A DNA stretch of 64,000 nt from COE1 sp045579665 (GTDB lineage Bacteria > Bacillota > Clostridia > Lachnospirales > Lachnospiraceae): the NCBI GenBank assembly GCA_045579665.1, contig JAZNMO010000128.1:1-64000 (forward strand). Direction: 5' to 3'. The translations under genes and the position numbers were made by a program. The notes under the pieces were generated by a model. The model worked only from the letters and a program-made list of their open reading frames with translations. It searched no databases and was not told the DNA's origin. Shown piece by piece: positions 1-8,431 of this stretch. Each line of letters starts with the position of its first letter. Position 1 is the stretch's first letter.

Positions 1-235
1 GCAAGGGTTTGTAAGCCTTATTCTTTAGTCTGCTTACAAGATTTGTTAAGTTTTCTTCCAAATGTTCCTCATACTCTGCTTTTGTCACTTTATCAATACC
101 GACTGCCTTACTGCCATCTAATTCCTTATGGCATTGTTTCAACATTTCAATATTTATCAAGTGGTACAGAGATGTAAACTCTGGCTTCGGCGTAGTTGCC
201 GAGATTTCCATTATTCTTTCTAATTTCGTTCCCAT
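1..235 (-). CDS. ltrA: Group II intron reverse transcriptase/maturase, N-terminal part
   Basis: This is the first 78 codons of an intron-encoded protein, open at the left edge. It starts ATG at 235 behind a GGAGG ribosome site. The peptide opens MGTKLERIMEIS and contains GSKAVGIDKVTKAEYEEHL, the pattern seen at the start of the RT domain of LtrA-type maturases (reverse transcription at the target site plus assistance to splicing). The catalytic YADD region would lie outside the window. Its position inside the intron ribozyme supports the call over a retron or DGR reverse transcriptase. Confidence 0.85.
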   Translation of the reverse strand, partial: MGTKLERIMEISATTPKPEFTSLYHLINIEMLKQCHKELDGSKAVGIDKVTKAEYEEHLEENLTNLVSRLKNKAYKPL

Positions 236-720
236 TATTTCCTCCGTCCCTGAGTACGGATAATGTGTCCTCAGAAAGACCGTTATTATGTAACTCCCTT
301 CCCTCCACTGGCATTACCCAGTTTCCTCGGTACTATGAAGCTATCCGACTGCCTACCACTCATCCGCCCACCTCCATCTTCTAGTTGGTGTAACGTACTT
401 GCTACCAAGAAGCGATAGGCTCTCCCCAGTTGACTAATTAACCACAATATCAAGCATGATTGGCTCTTTGACCCCGCAGTGCCACACAGAATTCGCCATT
501 ATCACTCTGTATGATGTTGCTTTCCGCATCAGTTACAACGTCAGCCCTCTGATAGTTAACCTTTCGAGGCTCAATCGCATTGCAACCCTACTTGCTCGCT
601 GTCTACGCTTAGCAACTGTCATTACTGACAGCTACTCAAGACTCGCTACTAATCGGTTGGCTAGACCTTAATTAGACAGGATTTTCACCCGTTTGGTTAA
701 TTGCCCTTCGCTGGGCGCAC
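1..720 (-). mobile_element. Group II intron, 5' part (cut by the left window edge)
   Basis: On the minus strand the intron begins at 720 with GTGCGCCC, the classic group II 5' boundary. About 485 nt of ribozyme sequence (domains I to early IV) follow before the maturase start at 235. The domain V and 3' end lie outside the window, so the 3' exon and full length cannot be seen. The 5' exon side (721 onward) is AT-rich intergenic DNA downstream of the gene ending at 974, so no gene appears to be split here. Confidence 0.85.
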
Positions 721-973
721 AGCTGAAATTTGTCTCTCTTTATAATTTTTATGAATAACATCTAATCTACAATTGCTTATTATTTCTAAATATAAGATTA
801 TTTACTTTTTCTGAAATCCAAATTTAGTTGAGGTGGCCGCTTCAATCCTTTGACTTATAACTTGGCATAGAGTGCTCTCGTTATATCTCTGTGCCCATTT
901 TTTAGATTAAACTTGGTATAGAATACATTTAATGCTCCTCTATACTAAACTTCCCAATTGCACCAGACCTTCA
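721..973. other. Intergenic region between intron and LRR-protein gene
   Basis: AT-rich, with no convincing ORF. On the minus strand, downstream of the gene ending at 974, there are two imperfect inverted repeats (a TATAGA/TCTATA pair near 916-943 and a GGCACAGAG/CTCTATGCC pair near 860-895). They could be weak transcription-stop structures, but neither has a strong T-tract. Confidence 0.4.
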
Positions 974-2614
974 TTAGTAATAGATATCCTCCAAATTAGG
1001 ATTATACTCCTGCAATGTATCTATGTAATCTTCAATATAAACAGTCTCTGCACCATCATCCCATACACCATTCTTCACCTTCAAGAACGTAGTATCCGTG
1101 ACATCCAGCGACCAAAGATTCTCATTATAGCTTAGATTTTCCATATCAATCCCTGCCATACAGTTCATTACATCAAAATACTGCAAATAAGGTAATGCCA
1201 TAAACTTTTCTACACTATACGGAACGTAGCAATTATCTAAGGATAACCACTCTAGGTTAAATGCAAAAGTAATATAATCCCATGCGGATTCCTCAGCATA
1301 ATAGCAATCACTAATCGATAAAGAATATAAATTAGGCATATAAGCTAAGAAGCTAAAATCATCCAGCATATAACTGCCAATGGAAAGGCTCTCCATATTG
1401 GTAAGAGATTTCAACGCCTGAAAATCTGCAATCATATCACCGTAGTAGATTCCAAGATTACGAAGCTGGGTAAGCATCACCAATGCATCAATGTTTTCAA
1501 CCGACTCTGCGTTGATATATAGAGAAGTCAGATTACTAAATCTTTCAATTCCCTCCAGATTTGGTGCATCAAACATATCATACAGTGTCAAAGAAATTAA
1601 CTGCTCAGGTGTCACATACTGCGCAATCTCATCCGGTGTCATAAAGGTTCCCAAGACAGAAAGCTCTCCCATTCCACTCATAGAACCTACATCTACATAG
1701 TCATCCAAATAAAGAGTATGTAGACTCGGGAACACAGAAAAGTTCGTATTATCATAATCAAATGACTCCAGAGAAACCTCGAAGTACTCTCCCCACTCAG
1801 GCTCTGCCTCTGTCAGCATTCCATAGCCTACTGCAGGCATATCGTATTCATCATAATAGAAATCCATATATGTAATACTTGCAAATTCTTCCTCAGTCAC
1901 AGTATCGTAGCTTTTACCAAATACCGTCTCTACAAACTCAATCATGCCATAGGACTGCGTATCCAATACAGGATATTCCATGACCGGATACTCTTCTTCC
2001 GGCAAGACCGGAGCATCCATTCGATTCTCCTTAGACACAGATTCTAACAAGGCTGCCAACTCCTCCAAATCATCAAAAGCAGTTTCCATACTCTCCATGC
2101 TTTCTACCGGAACCGGCATCTCTCCTAACTGGGAATCAATCTCAGAGCTAACCATCTGCTCAAAGGTAGAACTAAACTTCTGCATCATAACCCCGAGTAC
2201 AGAAAGTAATCCAATGATAACCAAAGTAACAGTTACCGTTATCACAGCAACCACAGTTCCTGATGTTTTCTTTTTGTGCGTATTCTGGTAATTCGTACTT
2301 GAATAGTTTGTTTGATTGACTGCATACTGCTGATAATTATTTTCAAAAGTCGCATAGTTGTTTTCTGGTTTTGCTTCCTGTTTAACCTCCGGTTGGATAT
2401 TAACGGCTTTGCTTTGTGTCTGAAGTTTCTCTTCCACCTTAGTCATCTTAGGTGGAAGCGCCTTCATATCAGGAGTCTTCTCCTCATCCTTAATATCCGC
2501 CTTATATTCTGCCCTATATCCACAGGCAGAACACATCAGCTTGCCATACAAATAGTCCATTTCCTTCCCACACTGCGGGCACTTATTCTTATGCTCAATA
2601 TCAAAAAATCCCAT
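974..2614 (-). CDS. Zinc-ribbon, membrane-anchored protein with LRR-like outer domain
   Basis: Three parts are visible. An N-terminal zinc ribbon has CPQC and CSAC pairs (about residues 12-32). A Lys/Glu/Gln/Asn-rich linker is followed by one strong hydrophobic segment near residues 120-145. The large C-terminal part (about 290-546) has repeated leucine-rich units such as LTNMESLSIGSYMLDDFSFL. The zinc ribbon would be cytosolic and the LRR-like part outside. No enzyme motif is seen, so the role is unknown. I start at ATG 2614, eight bases after GGGAG; a GTG two codons upstream is an alternative. The cls-like gene upstream ends 36 nt away, so the two may be co-transcribed. Confidence 0.75.
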   Translation of the reverse strand: MGFFDIEHKNKCPQCGKEMDYLYGKLMCSACGYRAEYKADIKDEEKTPDMKALPPKMTKVEEKLQTQSKAVNIQPEVKQEAKPENNYATFENNYQQYAVNQTNYSSTNYQNTHKKKTSGTVVAVITVTVTLVIIGLLSVLGVMMQKFSSTFEQMVSSEIDSQLGEMPVPVESMESMETAFDDLEELAALLESVSKENRMDAPVLPEEEYPVMEYPVLDTQSYGMIEFVETVFGKSYDTVTEEEFASITYMDFYYDEYDMPAVGYGMLTEAEPEWGEYFEVSLESFDYDNTNFSVFPSLHTLYLDDYVDVGSMSGMGELSVLGTFMTPDEIAQYVTPEQLISLTLYDMFDAPNLEGIERFSNLTSLYINAESVENIDALVMLTQLRNLGIYYGDMIADFQALKSLTNMESLSIGSYMLDDFSFLAYMPNLYSLSISDCYYAEESAWDYITFAFNLEWLSLDNCYVPYSVEKFMALPYLQYFDVMNCMAGIDMENLSYNENLWSLDVTDTTFLKVKNGVWDDGAETVYIEDYIDTLQEYNPNLEDIYY

Positions 2615-2650
2615 GTTCACTCTCTCCCTCTTTTGTTATATAAATATCTG

Positions 2651-4168
2651 TTAAAACTGACACTTAAATGGTTGTAACAATAATTGAACCGCCTTGCGAT
2701 AAAACGGTCTCTTTTTCCAATCCTCCAAAGTAATCTCCCTGCACTCTTGCAATGTTTTGTTAAAATCTTCGTATATCTTATCCCGAACTTCAGAATCACA
2801 AAACCATACGCCACACTCATAATGCATATAAAAACTTCTAAAATCCATATTTACCGTTCCCAAGAAGCCGCTTGTTTCATTAATACACATCTTTGCATGA
2901 ACAAATCCGGGGATATACTCGTATATATGTATTCCTTCTTTCAATAATGCTCCATAAGTCCATTCCGTAAACCACTTTGCCATTCTCTTCTCTGCAACAC
3001 CAGGTGTGATAATTTTAATATTCACTCCGCTCTTTGCTGCAAGAGACAAACACTCCTTGGTTTCATCATCCAATACAAGATAAGGTGTCATGATTAACAG
3101 CTCCCTATCTGCCATATTCGCCATCAAATGAAACATATCTCTTGCCGGATTATCCGGATTATTGGTTGGTCCATCTGCATAGGGCTGATAAACAGCCTCC
3201 GACTTATTCATATTCGTTGGTTCATATTTTTCAATATCGGTAAGCTTACGCTCCTTATCCCACATTCCCAGGAACGTAAGCGTAAGTCCCCATGTTGCCT
3301 CACCCTCCAGTCTAAGTGCAACATCCTTAATATGCTTTACATTGACTGCCATATTCGCATGACGGTCTGTAATATTAATTCCTCCTGTATAAGAAATATT
3401 TCCATCTACAATCACGATATTCTGATGATTTCTATAGTGAAAATATTGTCTATGAAAATGTCTTTCAATGGAATTAAACTTCTTAATCTGAATCTTGTGC
3501 TTTTTCATCAGCTTTATACTGCTATCCGATAACTGAAAAATGGAACCGGCATCATCATACATTAACTTAATCTCGACACCTTCCAATGCTTTAAATTCAA
3601 GAATTTCACATATTTTATTCAGTAAATGTCCATCTGCAATCGTAAAACAACTGATAAATATGAATTTCTTTGCATTTCGCAAATCCTTCAAAAGATGTTC
3701 AAATGCTTTCTCAGCAAAACAATAGTAATCCACCTTGGTATTTTGATATGCAGGGTATCCGTTATTACACAGATAATCAGATATTTTGTAGCAAGGCATT
3801 CCCATACTATGTATATACTCCTGCAATTCCGGTATCGGTCGTTTCAACGCTTTATAATACTCTAAAGTTTCATGAATTTCATGATGATGGCGCTCATTAG
3901 AGCCTTCCTTTCCCCATAGCTCATACATCACATGACCGGAAATCGGAAGAAGCAAAATAATGGCAAGCCACAATATTTTATATGCTGCATTGGTCTCCTC
4001 TGACATTAAATGGCAAAGTAAAAAAATACTGACAATCTCAATCAAAAAGTATACGGCTACGGCGTTCATCTTCAGCCATTTTGGAAGCATCATAATAAAA
4101 ACCATTTGCGCGATAACCAGCAAAATAATTGTCAGCACACGAATAATCGTATTAAAATGTTTAATCAT
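2651..4168 (-). CDS. cls: Cardiolipin synthase-like phospholipase D family protein
   Basis: 505 residues, the usual Cls length. Two N-terminal membrane helices (about 8-60) are followed by two PLD half-domains. The family condenses two phosphatidylglycerols to cardiolipin through paired HxKxxxxD motifs. Motif 1 reads H248-Q-N250-IVIV-D255, so the expected lysine is Asn. Motif 2 reads H424-A-K426-MCIN-E431 followed by GTVNMDFRSF, so Asp is replaced by Glu. The rest of the fold, including TGGINITD and GTxNxDxRS, is well kept. The protein is clearly a Cls homologue, but activity or substrate may differ. Start ATG behind AAGGG. Confidence 0.85.
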   Translation of the reverse strand: MIKHFNTIIRVLTIILLVIAQMVFIMMLPKWLKMNAVAVYFLIEIVSIFLLCHLMSEETNAAYKILWLAIILLLPISGHVMYELWGKEGSNERHHHEIHETLEYYKALKRPIPELQEYIHSMGMPCYKISDYLCNNGYPAYQNTKVDYYCFAEKAFEHLLKDLRNAKKFIFISCFTIADGHLLNKICEILEFKALEGVEIKLMYDDAGSIFQLSDSSIKLMKKHKIQIKKFNSIERHFHRQYFHYRNHQNIVIVDGNISYTGGINITDRHANMAVNVKHIKDVALRLEGEATWGLTLTFLGMWDKERKLTDIEKYEPTNMNKSEAVYQPYADGPTNNPDNPARDMFHLMANMADRELLIMTPYLVLDDETKECLSLAAKSGVNIKIITPGVAEKRMAKWFTEWTYGALLKEGIHIYEYIPGFVHAKMCINETSGFLGTVNMDFRSFYMHYECGVWFCDSEVRDKIYEDFNKTLQECREITLEDWKKRPFYRKAVQLLLQPFKCQF

Positions 4169-4285
4169 TTACACAACCCTTTCTCATCTTAACTCTATCC
4201 TATGCAATCCCTAACACAGAATTGTTTCTATAATCCATTTTAATCGAACTTCTTACGATTGTCATCGTATATTTTGTCAAAAAAC

Positions 4286-4320
4286 AAAAAAGAAGTAATT
4301 GCTACGAATCACTTCTTTTT
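4286..4320 (-). terminator. Rho-independent terminator after miaB
   Basis: AAAAAGAAGT / ACTTCTTTTT stem with a 14-nt loop; on the minus strand the stem runs into a T-rich tail. It sits 8 nt past the miaB stop. The symmetry also allows function on the plus strand. Confidence 0.85.
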
Positions 4321-4327
4321 ATCAATA

Positions 4328-5782
4328 CTATATCATCTCACCTGTATAATAGAATCCATGGCACTCGGTAAGCTTCACATCCACTATCTTACCGATAAGA
4401 CTTTCATCTCCCGGAAAATGAACAATGGTGTTGTTTGAAAGACGTCCTGTCACAAGACTCGCATCATGCTCATTCATCTCTTCGACCAATGCTGCCTGAA
4501 TCTGTCCCTGCATTCTTCCCACACGGCTTCTTGCAGTCTCCTGAACTACCTTTAAAAGCTTATCAAAGCCTTCCTTAACCACATCCTCCGGCACCTGATT
4601 CTCCATTGCGGCAGCAGGTGTTCCTGTTCTCTTGGAATAGATAAATGTAAATGCATTGTCATACTGCACTTCCTTTACAACAGAAATGGTCTCTTCTACA
4701 TCTTCAGGTGTCTCGCCCGGGAATCCGACAATAATATCCGTCGTCAATGAAATATCAGGAATCTCCTCACGAATCTTCTTGGCAAGTGCAAGGTACTGCT
4801 CCTTGGTATATCTTCTGTTCATTTCCTTCAGAATCCTTGTAGAGCCAGACTGCAATGGCAAATGCAGATGCTTACAAATCTTCTTGGAATTCTTCATTAC
4901 TTCAATTAATTCATCAGATAAATCCTTAGGATGAGAAGTCATAAAACGGATTCTCTCCAAGCCTTCAATCTTCTCAACCTCCTGCAATAACTGTGCAAAG
5001 GTCATCGGTTCCTCAAGGTTCTTTCCATATGAGTTAACATTCTGTCCAAGCAGCATAACCTCTACTACACCCTCAGCCACAAGCTGCTCAATCTCACGGA
5101 TAATATCCTTAGGATTACGGCTGCGCTCACGTCCTCTTACATAAGGAACGATACAGTAACTACAGAAATTATTGCAACCAAACATAATATTAATGCCGGA
5201 CTTAAACGGATACTTTCTCTCAACAGGAAGGTCTTCCACAATCTTATCAGTGTCCTCCCATATATCAATTACCATGCGGTCTGAAGAATACATAGTATAC
5301 AAAAGCTCTGCAAATTTAAAAATATTGTGTGTACCAAAAATCAAATTCACAAAAGAATAACTCTTCTGAATCTTCTCAATGACAGACGGCTCCTGCATCA
5401 TACAGCCACATAATGCAATCTTCTTCTCAGGATTTTTCTTCTTCATGCTGTGAAGAAATCCCAAACGGCCATATACTCGTTGATTCGCATTATCACGTAC
5501 CGTACAGGTATTATAAATAACCAAATCAGCCGTTTCATCTTCAGTCACCTCATAACCAATATGCTCCAAGATACCAATCAGCTTTTCACTGTCTCTGGCA
5601 TTCATCTGACAACCAAAGGTTTCAATTTTCGAGGTGGGTGTTCTGCCTAGTTTTTCGGCTTCTTTCTTAAGTACTCCCTGCATCTTTTTGATGAAGTAGT
5701 ACTGTCTCATATGCTCGTCTGTAGGAATTGGAGCATTTACATCTATTTCAGCTAATATTGCTTGCATTTCAATCTTATTCAC
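4328..5782 (-). CDS. miaB: tRNA-2-methylthio-N6-dimethylallyladenosine synthase (MiaB), hybrid host/phage 5' end
   Basis: Radical-SAM methylthiotransferase that adds the ms2 group to i6A37 of tRNAs. Order: an N-terminal MTTase domain with first cluster Cys58 in TFGCQMN and later cysteines in YNTCTVRD and LCGCMM; the radical-SAM CNNFCSYC motif in the middle; a TRAM domain at the C terminus. The 484 residues are full length. GTG start behind AGGG. The gene is the left junction of the prophage. Codons from 5600 leftward are host DNA, while codons 1 to about 56 and the promoter come from the phage arm. The original host 5' end lies 40 kb away at 45813-46055 and resembles it in the first 61 codons, with many substitutions. 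Confidence 0.95.
   Translation of the reverse strand: MNKIEMQAILAEIDVNAPIPTDEHMRQYYFIKKMQGVLKKEAEKLGRTPTSKIETFGCQMNARDSEKLIGILEHIGYEVTEDETADLVIYNTCTVRDNANQRVYGRLGFLHSMKKKNPEKKIALCGCMMQEPSVIEKIQKSYSFVNLIFGTHNIFKFAELLYTMYSSDRMVIDIWEDTDKIVEDLPVERKYPFKSGINIMFGCNNFCSYCIVPYVRGRERSRNPKDIIREIEQLVAEGVVEVMLLGQNVNSYGKNLEEPMTFAQLLQEVEKIEGLERIRFMTSHPKDLSDELIEVMKNSKKICKHLHLPLQSGSTRILKEMNRRYTKEQYLALAKKIREEIPDISLTTDIIVGFPGETPEDVEETISVVKEVQYDNAFTFIYSKRTGTPAAAMENQVPEDVVKEGFDKLLKVVQETARSRVGRMQGQIQAALVEEMNEHDASLVTGRLSNNTIVHFPGDESLIGKIVDVKLTECHGFYYTGEMI
5601..5620. other. attL (left prophage junction) inside miaB
   Basis: TTCATCTGACAACC followed by AAAGGT. In the miaB reading frame (minus strand) the 14-bp core encodes GCQMN, residues 57-61. 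Left of it is host miaB; right of it is phage-supplied miaB 5' sequence. The matching block at 45874-45893 differs at one base. Confidence 0.85.
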
Positions 5783-5824
5783 GTTTATCCCTAGCCTTTC
5801 TAAATATCACTTTCAAACGTGCTT

Positions 5825-5853
5825 ATTATATATGATTTTATGAAATAGTGCAA
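5825..5853 (-). promoter_or_regulatory. Phage-supplied promoter for hybrid miaB
   Basis: Minus strand: -35 TTGCAC (5848-5853), 17-bp spacer, -10 TATAAT (5825-5830), about 40 bp before the GTG start. The host copy at 46108-46136 has the same layout (TTGCAG, 17 bp, TATAAT) and a similar spacer. Confidence 0.8.
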
Positions 5854-5855
5854 TA

Positions 5856-5887
5856 AAATAAGGAAGAGACAGTTTCCCATCTCTTCC
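5856..5887 (-). terminator. Terminator after endolysin, next to miaB promoter
   Basis: GGAAGAGA / TCTCTTCC stem (5862-5869 with 5880-5887) followed on the minus strand by a T-rich run. It ends lysis-gene transcription just before the -35 of the miaB promoter. A very similar hairpin stands at 46152-46180 in the host copy. Confidence 0.8.
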
Positions 5888-5892
5888 ATGTA

Positions 5893-6807
5893 TTAACAAA
5901 TCTTCTTCCAAAGTGCTCTTGTGCATCTACCAACTTTGCCATCCGCTTCTAATCCAAGTAAGGCTTGTACTTCTTTGATAGCTTCAACATTCTTATCATC
6001 TATGATGCCGTTGATTAATGTATCATCCGGCACACCTGCACTGTTAACAAGTTTGCCAAAACGATATAGATACCATAAAGTCCAATTTGCATCATTCCCC
6101 ATTGTACCTGCTGTAACGGTAACTGTTGGTTCAGTGAACGGATTATACTCCACGGGAATCTCTTCCAGGATGTTTCGGAAAGGTTCGTTTTCAAACCAAA
6201 CATTCAAATCTATGTATCCCTTTGCTCCGGGAATAATACATGTAGAACTAAACTGCCATCCATCCAAATCTAAGTTAGTAGGAAGGTTCTTTGTAGTTGG
6301 AATATCATCTGATACAATTCTAGCCTTTGTGCTAGGATATCTAGCCCACCAGAACGGTATATTACTTAATTCAGGCATATATCTCTTCAAACAAGGATTA
6401 TAGAAGCTTCCACCTGTATAGATACCAAACTTCATACCTGCTGCCTCCGCTGTGTGGCGGTAGATATTTATGATATCCAATATCCTGCTTCCAAGTCCTC
6501 TCATGCAAGCATCTTCCAAGTCAAGCCACATCATATCAATGTCTTGCGATGTCGCAAGTTTTACAAAACTGTCAGATGCTTTCTTTGCCTTTTCTGGTGT
6601 ATTAGCATAGCAATAATTGTACCCGCCAAGAATCGGGATGCCTGCTGCCTTAAATCCTGCCACATGCTCAAAGAAACGGGCATCAGCCACGTTTCCTGAG
6701 TTGTTAACTTTAACGATTGCATATTCTACTCCAGCATCCCGCACAGCATCATAATCTGTAATCTGATTCCAGCGGGAAACATCTATACCTTTCTTCATTT
6801 TTCTCAT
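5893..6807 (-). CDS. Endolysin: GH25 lysozyme with C-terminal wall-binding-like domain
   Basis: GH25 muramidase that cleaves the MurNAc-GlcNAc bond of peptidoglycan at lysis. The fold signature is present: KKGIDVSRWNQ at the N terminus, MMWLDLED (catalytic acids) near residue 95, GIYTGG, WWARYP, and GWQFSST. After about residue 225 comes a shorter helical domain ending VQALLGLEADGKVGRCTRALW, like the PG_binding_1 family. ATG overlaps the holin stop (ATGA), with GGAGG 8 nt upstream. A holin-endolysin pair at the end of the late operon is standard. Codons near 6543-6558 contain one of the dispersed palindromes. Confidence 0.92.
   Translation of the reverse strand: MRKMKKGIDVSRWNQITDYDAVRDAGVEYAIVKVNNSGNVADARFFEHVAGFKAAGIPILGGYNYCYANTPEKAKKASDSFVKLATSQDIDMMWLDLEDACMRGLGSRILDIINIYRHTAEAAGMKFGIYTGGSFYNPCLKRYMPELSNIPFWWARYPSTKARIVSDDIPTTKNLPTNLDLDGWQFSSTCIIPGAKGYIDLNVWFENEPFRNILEEIPVEYNPFTEPTVTVTAGTMGNDANWTLWYLYRFGKLVNSAGVPDDTLINGIIDDKNVEAIKEVQALLGLEADGKVGRCTRALWKKIC
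6543..6558. repeat. Dispersed palindrome site 1 (in endolysin)
   Basis: CTTGCGATGTCGCAAG, one central mismatch from perfect symmetry. Encodes LATSQ in the minus-strand gene. Confidence 0.8.
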
Positions 6808-7253
6808 GTTGCATCCTCCATATCCATAGTATCTTCCATAGTTCCGTTAATCTTGTTCAGGATAGGGATAAGAAACGGTGGAATTTTAATACCGGCATCC
6901 CGAACATTTTCCAAAATGGAAATCATTTCGTTGACTGTAAGCCATACGGCAACTACGGTTCCTACGATGTACCCAATACTCCAATTAAATCCTAACTGCA
7001 AAGCAGCAAATTCCAGTAAGATGTCGAGCCATGCTCCTATTAATACCAGAATCCACATACCAACCTTTTTAATAATTCCATGAATTCCCTTATAGCTGCT
7101 TATCTTCTCATTTCGGTATGGTGCTGCCATAAGTCCCGTAATGTAATCAAATACATTGCAGCCCACCAATAGGAATACTGGGATTGCTAAAATCCCTAAC
7201 CAGCTCATAAGAGCAGATACAATAGCAATAATTTTCATTTTCAAATTGTCCAT
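6804..7253 (-). CDS. Phage holin, TcdE/holin_4 family
   Basis: 149 residues with three hydrophobic segments (about 8-30, 62-80, 88-108) and a charged tail. The stretch VFDYITGLMAAPYRNEKISS followed by KGIHGIIKKV is typical of the holin_4 (TcdE-like) family, which forms membrane lesions that release or activate the endolysin. It overlaps the endolysin start by 4 nt. ATG 11 nt after the preceding gene. Confidence 0.9.
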   Translation of the reverse strand: MDNLKMKIIAIVSALMSWLGILAIPVFLLVGCNVFDYITGLMAAPYRNEKISSYKGIHGIIKKVGMWILVLIGAWLDILLEFAALQLGFNWSIGYIVGTVVAVWLTVNEMISILENVRDAGIKIPPFLIPILNKINGTMEDTMDMEDAT

Positions 7254-7264
7254 AACGTCTCTCC

Positions 7265-7717
7265 TTATATACTCTTTTTACTTCCCACTACCAAATAAGC
7301 GTTCACCGGCACACTAAAATTAAGATAATCACGATGGCTGTCATCCCCTGACTCATCGGAATAGTATGATTCATTTATTTGAGCACTACATGTAAATATT
7401 CCTGTATTGGCATCATAGCCCTTAGTTACACTGAATGTTGATGTGTTTTCTATGTTTACAGCATAGTAACAATTAAAATCACCCTTGTTTGTTACATTAA
7501 GCGGTTCCAGTATAAAATTATCTACTGTAAACCCTGCATATCCTTTGATAGATGATACATCAAACCGTGTCCCCTGCCCCAGATAATACACCTGACACCC
7601 ACTCTTGATAGCATCGGCCATCTCTGAGAGAGCATATTTCTTCGATGTATTGTTTAATGTGCGAAGAGCATCGGAGATATCCGATAGAATAGTCTGTAAT
7701 GATGATAATACATTCAT
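7265..7717 (-). CDS. Late structural protein, unknown (tail/fibre region)
   Basis: 150 residues, no recognised catalytic motif. The N-terminal 40 residues are helical (repeated Leu/Ser heptads, LQTILSDISDALRTLNN), followed by a beta-rich, Tyr/Asn-rich part. Its start overlaps the stop of the next upstream gene as TAATG, so the two are translationally coupled. The place between baseplate-type proteins and holin suggests a small fibre or fibre accessory protein. Function not known. Confidence 0.6.
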   Translation of the reverse strand: MNVLSSLQTILSDISDALRTLNNTSKKYALSEMADAIKSGCQVYYLGQGTRFDVSSIKGYAGFTVDNFILEPLNVTNKGDFNCYYAVNIENTSTFSVTKGYDANTGIFTCSAQINESYYSDESGDDSHRDYLNFSVPVNAYLVVGSKKSI

Positions 7718-8421
7718 TAATATGTACCTCCTAACACTTCTGTTAACTGTGCTATAAATGTTTCCAAACTTGATATCTTACCTGCATTTTGAGCAATCAT
7801 AGCTCTGTTTTGCAGAATTTCATCCCATTGACTCGACATTGTTTCACCACCTGTATATGGCTCAAAATCATGCTTCTCTGTGCCCTTTTCCAGCATTACA
7901 TTTGCATCTACACACGCCTGTTTGGTAGAGTAACCCACTGATGTCATATATAACACTCTAAAACTGGTACAAGTAGTATTGAACGTAAAAGCGGCAGACT
8001 TGGAAGCACTACTCAGTGTTTCAGTCGAAACAATATCGCCGGAATTGTTGTACTGATACAAATATACAGTATCATCACCTTCCATACTAAATGTATAACT
8101 ATCACCGGCCACTATACCTGCCAACTCCATATCAATATCCACTGCATATCCTGTCGAAACTTCAGTGAGTTTAGATACATCAAATAAGTTATATCCTTCA
8201 TACCCTCCAAATTGACTATATAACGCATTAAGAGTAGCTATAATATCCTTTCCTGAACTAATATCCATATCTCCTAATACATTTCTAAGCTCTAACATAC
8301 CGGCTACAAGATTGACAATGCCATCTTCCATTTTTAATAAATTTTCTGCATTCAGCTTTGTTACTGTGGATGGATAATTCTTCCATCCGACCGGACTATA
8401 TGTTATATCTTTATACTCCAT
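7717..8421 (-). CDS. Fibre/adhesion-type late protein
   Basis: 234 residues. The N terminus (YSPVGWKNYPSTVTKLNAENLLKMEDGI) is of the kind that starts Firmicutes phage fibre and baseplate proteins. The middle holds a beta-sandwich-like module opening YNLFDVSKLTE and closing HDFEPYTGGE, a pattern common in phage receptor-binding or carbohydrate-binding modules. The C terminus is helical. Coupled to the downstream gene by TAATG. Probable role in host attachment, inferred from the module and from position. Confidence 0.65.
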   Translation of the reverse strand: MEYKDITYSPVGWKNYPSTVTKLNAENLLKMEDGIVNLVAGMLELRNVLGDMDISSGKDIIATLNALYSQFGGYEGYNLFDVSKLTEVSTGYAVDIDMELAGIVAGDSYTFSMEGDDTVYLYQYNNSGDIVSTETLSSASKSAAFTFNTTCTSFRVLYMTSVGYSTKQACVDANVMLEKGTEKHDFEPYTGGETMSSQWDEILQNRAMIAQNAGKISSLETFIAQLTEVLGGTY

Positions 8422-8431
8422 GGACTCCTCC

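Noticed and set aside
1..235. Reverse transcriptase as retron or diversity-generating system
   Set aside because: It starts inside a sequence with the GTGCGCCC group II intron boundary and has an LtrA-type N terminus; no template/variable repeats were seen.
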